Assembly (NCBI GenBank): GCA_964020085.1
Contig: OZ026597.1
Span: forward strand, 10,121,497-10,185,496
Length of the DNA: 64,000 nucleotides
Reading direction: 5' to 3'
Origin: Micromussa lordhowensis
Taxonomy: Eukaryota; Cnidaria; Anthozoa; Scleractinia; Lobophylliidae
Below the pieces are notes generated by a model. The model had not been told where the DNA came from. It was given only the letters and a program-made list of their open reading frames with translations, and searched no databases. A program made the position numbers and the translations under genes. Positions 12,799 to 21,789 of this stretch are shown here, piece after piece. Every line of letters begins with the position of its first letter. Position 1 is the first letter of the stretch.

Positions 12799-15700
12799 AA
12801 CTTATAACAATTTTGTCTAATGTTAGTCCTTGTACCTTATGTACAGTGCAAGCCCATGCTAGTGTAATAGGGAACTGCATTCGCTGTATTTCTGGAGATG
12901 ATGGCTTACCAGGTCTTATCTTGAATCTTGCTAGGATAGGTTCAATGGGTACCAATCTGTTTTGTTTAGCAAAGGTATTATTGCATTTGTCAATTAAGGC
13001 CCTTCCAGCAGAGCTGTCATCCAATTTGATATATATTATTGACGGGTTTTTTGTGTTTTTATTAACATCGATTTTGACAATGGTACCCATTTGACCATTA
13101 ATAAGCCTGTCTGCTATGTCAATATTAGTGGTTAACATGACTCTGGCTGTTTCTTTGACAAAGATGTCATGATCAAGTCCAGCCGTTTCTGATCTTCCTG
13201 TTGCCAGTACTTTATCAATATCTTGTTTTGAAATATTGGGTGGATATTGATCAATGGCTGTCAGTTGAAATAATGGTCTTTGTATTTGCTTTAGTTTTGC
13301 ATTGTTATGCTGTATAACAGGATTATTCTCAGCCCATATATGTAAAGCATCTGTTGGGTATTTGTTATCTAATGGACTTATTGACCTGGATTGAATACAC
13401 TGGATATCCTCATCAGTCTGTGACCCAGTTCTGAATCTATTTAATTGTTCAATAAATGGTTGGTCATCTTTTTGTCTCATAATCTCTGTGAGCTCAATCA
13501 TCTTAAAGACATGCCAAGGGTGGTAAAGGTTTAAAGCATCATTCTTATAGTCTTCAAAAACAGGTTTTCTTTGTATTGGTGGTAGTTGATATAAATCACC
13601 AAGAGCAATTAGACTTAAACCAGCAAATAATTGAGAGGTAGTAGTACCAAATATTTCTTTTAATCTTTGGTGAATATGATGTAAAGCAGTATTTGACACC
13701 ATAGATATTTCATCTATTACTAGCAGCTTTAGTTCTGATAATAATAGTCTCATTTGGGTTCTTTTTTGATCTGACATGGCCGGCAGTGTATCACCTGTAT
13801 TCTTAGGGATTGCTAAAGCAGTATTTATTGTTGTTCCATTAATGTTAATGGCAGCTACTCCGGTAGGTGCTGATAGTAAGACTGTAGGATTCTCAGGATT
13901 CATACCACCATATCGAAATGTTTTGATTACAGTGTGATAGATGGTCTTAATAAGGTGACTTTTTCCTGCACCACCACCTCCGGTAATAAATAGATAAATT
14001 GGTTCAACTTTTTTAGGTTTTATGCAGTTCAGATTTTTCATTTTGTCTCTGCACCATGACAGGACTATGTCATATGCCTGGCGTTGTTTTTCATTCAAGG
14101 ATCTGACAGATTCTCTCAGTTGATCATCTGATATTTCAGTTGGTTGATGGTGTAGTGATATTCCAGTTTGACCATGTTGTTCACTTTGTGAACTTCCTCC
14201 TAGATGTGATGGTGGTTGTTCATTGAATGACTCCTCTAATGATTCACCTTCAGCCTCTAATTGTATGTCTGCATTTTCCTGATCGGCAAAGGGATCATAT
14301 GAATGGATTATACCATTCTGATTGTTTCTTAGCCATTCTAGTGCTTCTGTTACAGCTTCTGCATCTGGTTCAAACATTTTTCTGTTGTGTTCTACAATAT
14401 TTTTAACATTGAGCTCATAAAATTTAGATACATAAGTGTTATCATCACCAACAAGAGTACTTTCATTTCTCCAAGGATAATAAAGCATTATTAAATGATG
14501 GAAATACAGTTCGGGTTCTTTTTGTTTGTTAGGTTTGTGATATCTTATAACTGCTTTAACTTTTCTTCGTTTCATTTTTTCATTGGTGCTCATAAGCTTT
14601 ACTACAACTGGCAATGAGTCATTATCCAATTGTTGAGCTTCAATTGCACTGTCAGTCAGAACTTCTGGTTGAGCATCAATAGTTTCACTGTTTTCTTTTT
14701 TATACTCTTTGTAATAATATGCAACAAACTCTGCTAAACAAAGGTCATTGACTGCTGGAATATTTAAAGGTCTTAGTGTATACCTTTCAATAATGTTGGA
14801 TTTAAAGATGTCTGTACTCTCATCATCAAGCTCTTCAAGATCTTGTTGTGATTTTGTTACTCTTAGTCTTTTATGTGGTAAATCTGTACTAACAAACACT
14901 GTTGCTGGAAAAATCTTTCTCAACCATAACTCAGGCATACAGCGATACACACATTCTTGTGAACTAACTTCACGACTTGAGAGGAAGGCAGCCCCAATTT
15001 TTCTCAGTCCATCCTGGACATTCATATTTGCAGCTTTTGCTTCTTTTGCAGCATTTATGATTGCCTGTGAACATTCAGTTTCATCCTTGGTAAAGTAAGA
15101 ACATACATATGTTATACACTTGTAATGATTAAATACAGGTTGCAGATCAACATTTGCAGCAAAGCCCTTTATGCCAGCAATGAAGTAGTTATTTATAAAA
15201 CAGCTGTCTACTGGTCGTTTGAGATGTAGTTCATAGTTAGAATCAGGTGAAATAGAAAGAGCAGAGTAATATGCTTCCTTGTTGACACCTGCTAAATTAA
15301 AAATGTCATCTTCAGTTAATGTTGAATCATAGTTGGGCTTGCTGGGATTTAAAACATCATCTATTTGTTGCTTAACTAAAGATAGGACTTCCTTGCGCTT
15401 GTCTAGCAAGTTAGATTTATTTGCTTCATCTAGGTCATCAGACAGTGGTTCTGCTACTATTGTTGTATTTGTGAAAAACTGACCAAAATTGAATCTGCAT
15501 TGAATGTTTTTATATTTTCTACAGGATCTGGAATGGGTATGCTTTTGATATGTGTTCACCAAATTGTATAATTCAGGATCATCTTCCTCACTTGGCAGAT
15601 AGGCTTGGACATGTTGATCTATGTAGTCTATATAGGCTTGCCTGTTGTCATCAGTCAGCTTAGGACAGTCTGAAGTCCAGATTAATGCATGTAAATGGGG

Positions 15701-18700
15701 AGAACCTCTCATCTGAAATTCTATACGTAATGCATGATAAACTATTTTGCCAATTGGATTCACTTTGCTAAGTAGTACTTCATTGAAAAATGTCTCCACT
15801 CTATATTGAAAATGCTTAGCTATTATAACAGGATTTGTGTTCAGCATTTGGCACCTTTCATTGTATGGCAATGCATCAATTTCCTCATTTGTCATCTGTT
15901 TCCCTTGAATTCTGGCAATGATTTGGAATAGTTCTGGCCATCTTAGATCAGCACAGGATAGCGTCATAAACCATGTTGGAATTCCTAGTTGTTTTACCAT
16001 AGCAACTACCTCATACATAAATTTTTGCCAGTAAGGTGGAGTACCTGGAATTTGTCTCAAAAATAAATAAGCTTGGTCTTGACAAATTAGATTTTGTAAG
16101 CCTTGTGGATTGGATCTTAATTGAGCAGCAGTGACAGAATGACCATGAACCTTTTTTAAGGCAATATTGATACTGCTGGATACTTTTTTCTGCTCAATAA
16201 TAAATTGTGCAAAGAAAAGATACTCTGGGTTTGTAGCAAATCTTCCACTATAATGTAGGAGTCGTGCATTAAAGTACTTAACTGGTGATAACATAATTTC
16301 ACGTTCAGCTGTGTACCCATATCTTCCCTTAGGAAACAATACTGGGAAAGCTAGTTCCTCACATTGTTTATCAGTCATGAATGAAACAGGGTGTTTGTTC
16401 TCTCCTGGTGCAATATTATAGATCTCATTTCCTGACGACTGTTCATGATTATTATCTACCATCACAGGGTAGTTAGGGATGATGGATTGCAAGCATGTCT
16501 GATTGATTGGCATTCTGTGGTCATTTAAAGGGTCCTCAATTTCTTCATTATTATCTCTTGAGTCATTGCCTTGATTTTGAGATGAATTTTTTTCCTGGTT
16601 AAGTGGTGTTGAATCTTCTTTGTCATCAACATAATCATCTATAACTGAATTGACGTTAGACCTTGTAACTTCATTTTCTGTTGTAGAATTATCTGTATCA
16701 TGTAGTACAGTTAGATTTCTATCAATATTATTAATGTCAATTTGTATGTCCTTATACAGTCTATTATTAGCCTTAAGCCATTGCAAGGCTTGTAATAAAA
16801 AGTGAGGCCTTACTGCTTGAAAGTATACATGACCTCTGAATTGTAACTTTCTTTTGAGTTTTAACAGGATTATGCCAGATCTCTCAGGAGGACGTGGCAA
16901 AAGACTACTTGTCTGATCACATTCAACTGGTACATTACAAATTGCACCCTTTATTTTCCTCTGTTGACCTTTGGGCATGACAATAATCTTTTCAAATACT
17001 ATTCTCTGAGCTATTAATATCTGCTCTAGTTTTTCAAGAGAGGCAAGCTCAACAGGTGTATCATCAACATACATGTTGTTAATGACAGCTTGACAGGGAA
17101 CTTTACCTTGTTTAACTTTTGAGTTACATGTGTTACAAATATACTCATTACCATCAAACGAAGTCTGAACACTAAAACAGTGTTGATCGGGGTATTTAGT
17201 ACTTAGGAAGTTTTTGACGGATTTCTTATACAGCATTCTATTGCATACACAACAAATATAATAAGGACCTTCTCTGATTTTATTTTTGAATTCATCAATG
17301 CAGACATCAATACTTGGGATTGTCTCACTCTCATGCTGTCGTCTATTCTTGTACTTGATGTTTCTTTTAGAACTTACCTGTTGCAGTCTTTTCTTTTTTG
17401 CAGCAGGTTCTAAATTGTCATAAGTATACTTTCTTGTGTGCTTTTTCATGATGTGTTTGATTTGATGAAGGTCCATGTTAGATGTGCAAGATAAAAATTG
17501 TATTTCATAGTGAACAATATCTGTTTTAAGTTTTTCTGTAACAATGTTAGAAATAGCCTGTACTAATGATGGCAGCCCACTTAGTCTTGTTTGCTGTATT
17601 GCAGGTTCACAAGTATCTTCATATGCCAATAAAGTGAACATGTACTTTGCTCTCACTGTTTGTTGAAAAATACAAGTAATACAGTAACTTGAAAGCCATA
17701 ATAAAAACCCTGTATTTCCACTGTAGTTGTTGAAAATTAAATTTTCCAGTGTGTTTTTTGTATTGTTCAGACTACCAGATAACATCCCATAGCTTTGAGC
17801 TTTAAGTTGCACTGATATCTCAACTCCACAAATATCAAGACTTCTGCATAAATCTGCTTTTGTTAGATGCCTATTGATGTCCATGTTACAAAAGAATTTA
17901 TTTCCTTGCTCAGCTACGCAATATAGAGTTTTGGAATTCCAGTAACTACAAGACTTGGCTATTGAGTAACACATTGCATAAAGTCCTACAGCACAGCATT
18001 GTTTACAAGAGCAAATGTGTTCTTCTCTCACACTGTCCACTGCAGTTGTTTCATATGTACTAATCTGCACTCCTCTGAGTTCATAATTGTCAGCGAGTGA
18101 GTGTATAGTCTGGAAATACTGCACTAGACTCTGACTGGATCGTACTTCTAATAGTACACATGTACCTGAGGGATGGCTTCTACCATATTCGTCTCTTGCA
18201 TGAGAATCAAATATCTTATAACTCCCATTATCAGTATGATAGATACTGACACCAATACATCCTATTGTTAGAATAAATGAAGAATAATTTTCTGTCAAGA
18301 GTGATTCAAAAGCCCTGTTTAAGGACATATTGTACTGATATCCCTCAATTACTGAATCACAGTAATGTAGATTACCGGTGTAGCTTTCACTATAATTAAG
18401 CTGGTAATTTTTTTCAAACATAGCTATCATTGATGGTAATTCTGTTTGCATTAAATACACCTGCCCTGTACATTGTGACAGTGTTGAATACAGTTGATTA
18501 CCCATCTCCATAACTTGTACCAGGTCATTACAGTTATGTATTCCTTTTAAGTTATTATAAATCAAAGCGATCAGACTCATAGCAACACATTGTTTTCCAG
18601 CATTTTCACCAAAGTACATAACATCACCTTGACTATAAGGTGCCTTGATTGTTTGAGTAGGATCAATGCTATGCATAGGAGGCCCAGGATTTGTTTCTAC

Positions 18701-18784
18701 GTCGTTACACAGATTCAGTGTAGCACATTGACCTCTGTGGCTCGCATTCTTATACACACTTGATGAGGTGTTACAGGTATACAA
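12770..18784 (-). CDS. Helitron Rep/PIF1-helicase polyprotein (frameshifted at its end)
   Basis: 2,004 codons open. Order: 2A-like DVETNPGP (residues 28-35); papain-like peptidase segment with GKQC (Cys66) and FDSH (Asp193, His195), resembling OTU/tegument-type deubiquitinase-like domains of Helentrons; paired C-x2-C zinc fingers and a conserved N-terminal Helitron region; Rep with FMTLSCADL, HUH motif PHLHALIW (His1030, His1032) and YVCSYFTK (Tyr1226, Tyr1230, Lys1233); PIF1 helicase with Walker A GGGGAGKS (about 1601-1608), LLVIDEIS and GDLYQLPPI. Rep nicks and joins DNA and the helicase unwinds it during rolling-circle transposition. The frame ends early at a run of seven T on the coding strand (12772-12778); the lower frame continues the helicase. 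The first in-frame ATG (residue 37) lies after the 2A motif and an in-frame stop is at 18800-18802, so a 5' exon or start is missing. Confidence 0.9.
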   Translation of the reverse strand: MYTCNTSSSVYKNASHRGQCATLNLCNDVETNPGPPMHSIDPTQTIKAPYSQGDVMYFGENAGKQCVAMSLIALIYNNLKGIHNCNDLVQVMEMGNQLYSTLSQCTGQVYLMQTELPSMIAMFEKNYQLNYSESYTGNLHYCDSVIEGYQYNMSLNRAFESLLTENYSSFILTIGCIGVSIYHTDNGSYKIFDSHARDEYGRSHPSGTCVLLEVRSSQSLVQYFQTIHSLADNYELRGVQISTYETTAVDSVREEHICSCKQCCAVGLYAMCYSIAKSCSYWNSKTLYCVAEQGNKFFCNMDINRHLTKADLCRSLDICGVEISVQLKAQSYGMLSGSLNNTKNTLENLIFNNYSGNTGFLLWLSSYCITCIFQQTVRAKYMFTLLAYEDTCEPAIQQTRLSGLPSLVQAISNIVTEKLKTDIVHYEIQFLSCTSNMDLHQIKHIMKKHTRKYTYDNLEPAAKKKRLQQVSSKRNIKYKNRRQHESETIPSIDVCIDEFKNKIREGPYYICCVCNRMLYKKSVKNFLSTKYPDQHCFSVQTSFDGNEYICNTCNSKVKQGKVPCQAVINNMYVDDTPVELASLEKLEQILIAQRIVFEKIIVMPKGQQRKIKGAICNVPVECDQTSSLLPRPPERSGIILLKLKRKLQFRGHVYFQAVRPHFLLQALQWLKANNRLYKDIQIDINNIDRNLTVLHDTDNSTTENEVTRSNVNSVIDDYVDDKEDSTPLNQEKNSSQNQGNDSRDNNEEIEDPLNDHRMPINQTCLQSIIPNYPVMVDNNHEQSSGNEIYNIAPGENKHPVSFMTDKQCEELAFPVLFPKGRYGYTAEREIMLSPVKYFNARLLHYSGRFATNPEYLFFAQFIIEQKKVSSSINIALKKVHGHSVTAAQLRSNPQGLQNLICQDQAYLFLRQIPGTPPYWQKFMYEVVAMVKQLGIPTWFMTLSCADLRWPELFQIIARIQGKQMTNEEIDALPYNERCQMLNTNPVIIAKHFQYRVETFFNEVLLSKVNPIGKIVYHALRIEFQMRGSPHLHALIWTSDCPKLTDDNRQAYIDYIDQHVQAYLPSEEDDPELYNLVNTYQKHTHSRSCRKYKNIQCRFNFGQFFTNTTIVAEPLSDDLDEANKSNLLDKRKEVLSLVKQQIDDVLNPSKPNYDSTLTEDDIFNLAGVNKEAYYSALSISPDSNYELHLKRPVDSCFINNYFIAGIKGFAANVDLQPVFNHYKCITYVCSYFTKDETECSQAIINAAKEAKAANMNVQDGLRKIGAAFLSSREVSSQECVYRCMPELWLRKIFPATVFVSTDLPHKRLRVTKSQQDLEELDDESTDIFKSNIIERYTLRPLNIPAVNDLCLAEFVAYYYKEYKKENSETIDAQPEVLTDSAIEAQQLDNDSLPVVVKLMSTNEKMKRRKVKAVIRYHKPNKQKEPELYFHHLIMLYYPWRNESTLVGDDNTYVSKFYELNVKNIVEHNRKMFEPDAEAVTEALEWLRNNQNGIIHSYDPFADQENADIQLEAEGESLEESFNEQPPSHLGGSSQSEQHGQTGISLHHQPTEISDDQLRESVRSLNEKQRQAYDIVLSWCRDKMKNLNCIKPKKVEPIYLFITGGGGAGKSHLIKTIYHTVIKTFRYGGMNPENPTVLLSAPTGVAAININGTTINTALAIPKNTGDTLPAMSDQKRTQMRLLLSELKLLVIDEISMVSNTALHHIHQRLKEIFGTTTSQLFAGLSLIALGDLYQLPPIQRKPVFEDYKNDALNLYHPWHVFKMIELTEIMRQKDDQPFIEQLNRFRTGSQTDEDIQCIQSRSISPLDNKYPTDALHIWAENNPVIQHNNAKLKQIQRPLFQLTAIDQYPPNISKQDIDKVLATGRSETAGLDHDIFVKETARVMLTTNIDIADRLINGQMGTIVKIDVNKNTKNPSIIYIKLDDSSAGRALIDKCNNTFAKQNRLVPIEPILARFKIRPGKPSSPEIQRMQFPITLAWACTVHKVQGLTLDKIVISFELEKQRFF
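18680..18703 (-). other. 2A-like ribosome-skipping motif DVETNPGP
   Basis: Codons 28-35 of the Helitron frame read DVETNPGP, an exact match to the D-V/I-E-x-N-P-G-P consensus at which ribosomes skip the last Gly-Pro bond. It directly precedes the peptidase-like domain. Skipping would separate a short leader from the polyprotein. Confidence 0.8.
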
Positions 18785-19280
18785 AGATAATATATAGATT
18801 TAGGTCAACCTAAAAGCGGAGCTCCTGTAGCCCGATTAGGCTTATCCAGGATAAGGTTGAATTTTGAGTTCAGTTTTGTAACTTTGCTGCAAGGTTTCCT
18901 GCATATTGTTTGGTGTTTAGTTTTTCTTTGAACTGAAATGAACTGCTTTTTTCAATCCAGAAGTCAAACGAGTGGATTAAAAAATCAAAACATTATCAGA
19001 GGAAATTGTGAAAATTACTTTGATTGTTTAATAAAGAATTGCCAAAAACTATTGGGCTAAAATATTATCTGAATGACGTTAACATGTGAGCATTGTTCCA
19101 AGGTTTTATCATTGCATTGACCCTATTGCGTAGTACTAGTTGTAGTTAAATAAATTAGCCAGAAATCTTCCAGTTTGGAAATCTTCCAGTTTCCACGTAA
19201 ACACGACAAACGTTACTCCTTTAGCTGACCTAGCATATTGTGTAGCCGCGTTGAGCTCCAGAAAGCACGCGAAAAATTAA
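18785..19280. other. Helitron upstream flank
   Basis: No gene seen. Plus-strand TCTATATATT-type sequence next to TAGG..CTAAAAGCGGAGCTCC (about 18790-18825) is shared with 58965-59005 in the same orientation, marking a dispersed repeat end. A small inverted pair CTTATCC..GGATAAG lies near 18841-18855. Confidence 0.45.
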
Positions 19281-19289
19281 GCCTCCTTT

Positions 19290-19480
19290 TGGTTTAGAGG
19301 TCCCCTTATGGCCGCCATCTTGCGCGACTCCACCGTCGTCGTCGTCGCCGTCGTGCGTACGCGCCCACGAGCAATACCGCTGTCCATGATTAACCATGAG
19401 AAAATCCATACATGGGTTTCTTTTTCCTATATGGTTATGGGGCTCCGCTTGGCGGCCCTTCGGGCCGCCGGAGCTCCGCT
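19290..19480. repeat. Dispersed repeat ending in GGGGCTCCGCTT with GC hairpin
   Basis: Contains a (GTC)n-rich stretch, GAGCAATACCGCTGTCCATGA, GGGTTTCTTTTTCC and GGGGCTCCGCTT, then a GGCGGCCC-TTC-GGGCCGCC hairpin. A diverged copy spans 50930-52375 but is split there by a 1.3-kb insertion; this copy serves as the empty-site reference. Confidence 0.6.
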
Positions 19481-19693
19481 ATAAATTTGCCCAGAGACTG
19501 TCTATAACTGGAGGATTTTCGATGCAGTGTTGACTGTGTGGTATACCATTTCTTTCTCATGTTTTGTGAAAACTTGATAGTGACATTATTGCTCCTTGTT
19601 CTAAGTCTGCATTTGATATAGCGATACATTTTTGACGACATAGGAATGTTTTTAAGAATTCGCATGTACACTAATTTCTTAATTTTTTTGTTT

Positions 19694-20521
19694 TTACGTG
19701 AGAGCTTTTCTAGTTTTTTTCACAGGTATTCTGCTGGGCTCACGATCGAATCGGTACTCACGATTGTTAATAGATGAATTACAGTTAACAAACATCGTAT
19801 ACCGAGACCTGAATTCTTCAGGACATTTAATTTCCTTTGCAACATAAATTTGTTGTACACGCAACGCTGATTCGTCACACTTTTGATGTGTACAAAGCGC
19901 TGCTTTGTCGCCTTCATCTGACACCAAGTTATTTGATACCACACAAGCATTCCTCGACATGCACAACATGAAAATATAATATACACAGAAAACCGACAAA
20001 ACCAATGGCACAAATAGAAAAATGACAGCTGATAATGTACTCTGTTTAAGCAAAAACATAAAAAATGTAATGATCATGACAGAGGTCACATAACTATGAC
20101 AATTATGTTTGAGCTTATCTTCACTCGGATGAAAGCTACTTTTGCAGTCCAACATGGCGTATTCGTTGTCGTTTCTTACAGTTTGATCACATTGCACCTT
20201 GTCTCCATCAGCACCAAGCAGTTTCGTAAATATTCTTTTGTCTGTAGTAACACTCTGAACGTATGTTCTGTTCACTGACAACCCATTTGAGTTCTGGTTT
20301 GATTCTGGTGAGAACTTCGCTAAATCATGTGATTCTTTTGCTATTTTGAGCTCGCGGAACGACCCGTTTCGTAATATACGGTCATAAATAACTGCGCCAT
20401 CTTTTCGACTGGGTCCACCGCGAACGGTGTGTGAATCTGTACGTTTGAACGTAGAAAAGGTGGCACCATTTGTTAACATATTCGACATATGTTTTCCTTT
20501 CGGCATTGTCGGGATCGACAT
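19694..20521 (-). CDS. Hypothetical membrane protein, two hydrophobic helices
   Basis: Single-exon frame of 275 codons starting at an ATG (ATGTCGATCCCG). Residues about 145-195 form a long hydrophobic region that can hold two membrane-spanning helices separated by a short Lys-containing turn. The N-terminal half is polar and Ser/Asn-rich; the C-terminal tail has several cysteines and is basic at the very end. No signal peptide, and I recognise no family. Length and intact frame argue for a real gene. It lies between two mobile elements and has no clear polyadenylation signal close by. Confidence 0.5.
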   Translation of the reverse strand: MSIPTMPKGKHMSNMLTNGATFSTFKRTDSHTVRGGPSRKDGAVIYDRILRNGSFRELKIAKESHDLAKFSPESNQNSNGLSVNRTYVQSVTTDKRIFTKLLGADGDKVQCDQTVRNDNEYAMLDCKSSFHPSEDKLKHNCHSYVTSVMIITFFMFLLKQSTLSAVIFLFVPLVLSVFCVYYIFMLCMSRNACVVSNNLVSDEGDKAALCTHQKCDESALRVQQIYVAKEIKCPEEFRSRYTMFVNCNSSINNREYRFDREPSRIPVKKTRKALT

Positions 20522-20919
20522 AGTAGAAAGAAGGTTGAGCCTTTGTTACGTGTCTGCGGTATTGCCCATTGCACGTGACTGAGCTTTGAGACGAAACACG
20601 AGGGTAATTTTATAGTCGGTTGCCCGACTAACGACTAATAATGGTGGTCTGCATGCAGGCTAGGCGAGAAACAACTCGATTTCGTTTGAAATTCCAGGTG
20701 ATACTGCTTTTACTGAGGAAACGCCCCCGCTGGTAAATGTGCAGCGTTAGCCACTACTGGTGCCACTATGTACTCGTTTTCTCTACAGTATACATGACAT
20801 GAAATTCACCCAAACCTACAACTGGCTCATATTCACTGACATGACCAATCCAAAAAAAAAATTGGACCAATTTTGGATTGATGGATTAGTTTCTTGTGTT
20901 TAGGCCAGTTTCTTTTAGA
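20522..20919. other. Intergenic, presumed promoter of the membrane-protein gene
   Basis: No gene seen. A short palindromic stretch around ATCCAAAAAAAAAATTGGACCAATTTTGGAT lies at about 20849-20878. Confidence 0.4.
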
Positions 20920-20953
20920 CTGGGACAACTTTTAAGAAAAGGCTTCTTTTAAA

Positions 20954-21049
20954 ACTTCTAGCGGCAAACTCGAGGAAAAGTTGGTAAACAGACTTTTCTT
21001 AGTGAATTTTATGCGCTGAACACGAAAATTTTGTTTACCAAGCTTGATT
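20954..21049 (+). repeat. Left 96-bp terminal inverted repeat
   Basis: Runs from ACTTCTAGCGGCAAACTCGA to CCAAGCTTGATT and pairs with 27178-27273 over its whole length with few mismatches. Confidence 0.9.
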
Positions 21050-21789
21050 TTTAGCATTATTCTCAAAATCTGGCTTTAAATATACGGAGCCAAATACCGG
21101 GCATGGAAACGAGGCTAAACTATTTTGCTGCTTCAAAAGTTAGTTTCAAAACTGTTTTTTTTTTCAATACGGCTTATTATAATTTTCTCATTCTTTAAAC
21201 TATAATTTTATAGTAGCTGCTCAATTTATACACGGCATATTGTAAAATTGTCGTCTTTAGGCCTCATTTATTTCCAATGTACGCGTGTACCATGGTTACC
21301 GTAAGTTGAATTCAGAAAATACTTCTTTCTTTAAAAATTGAGCTTTAACATTTAACTCTAAAGTTCCTTTTTAACTTGTGCTTTCTGATTTGGTGAAAGA
21401 AGAGTTTTTAAAAAAATTGCGTTGTTTTATTTCACTTTTTATTCGGCCACGCGCAGAGCAAAAACCCATTCAAATGCTTTACGGTCTGATGCGTGATGGA
21501 ATCGCGCTGTAATCGCAAAATTGAATAAACGGATCGGAATCGAAAAAGAAACGCATTGGCCGCTAATTTTAGGACTTCGAAGGTAGAAAAATAAATAATT
21601 TCTGATTTTTTGCTTAAGGGTATCACTCTTCCATTCATGAATAGCTTAGTCTCATTCAAAAGGTATGAGCTACCTCTTCCCGCGTTACTGTAGGTCGGCC
21701 AAAACAAAGGTGCCTGGCTGCTCATTCGAACTAGTTGACTGCTAGAACTCGATGGAAGATGGCGTTAACAGAAATGTAGCGTGTAAATC

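Larger units (their letters stand above)
11959..18830 (-). mobile_element. Helitron (Helentron-type) autonomous element, damaged
   Basis: About 6.9 kb of continuous minus-strand coding sequence: 2A-like motif, peptidase-like domain, zinc fingers, Helitron Rep with HUH and two-tyrosine motifs, PIF1-family helicase and a C-terminal endonuclease/exonuclease/phosphatase domain. The order Rep, helicase, endonuclease is that of the Helentron branch. The element has one frameshift near 12775 and a GAFN in place of the endonuclease GDFN. Outer limits are approximate: the upper end is taken at a short dispersed motif near 18830, the lower end at the endonuclease stop. Confidence 0.85.

Noticed and set aside
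12813..15098. Plus-strand frames opposite the Helitron gene
   Set aside because: Antisense shadows of the Rep/helicase coding sequence.
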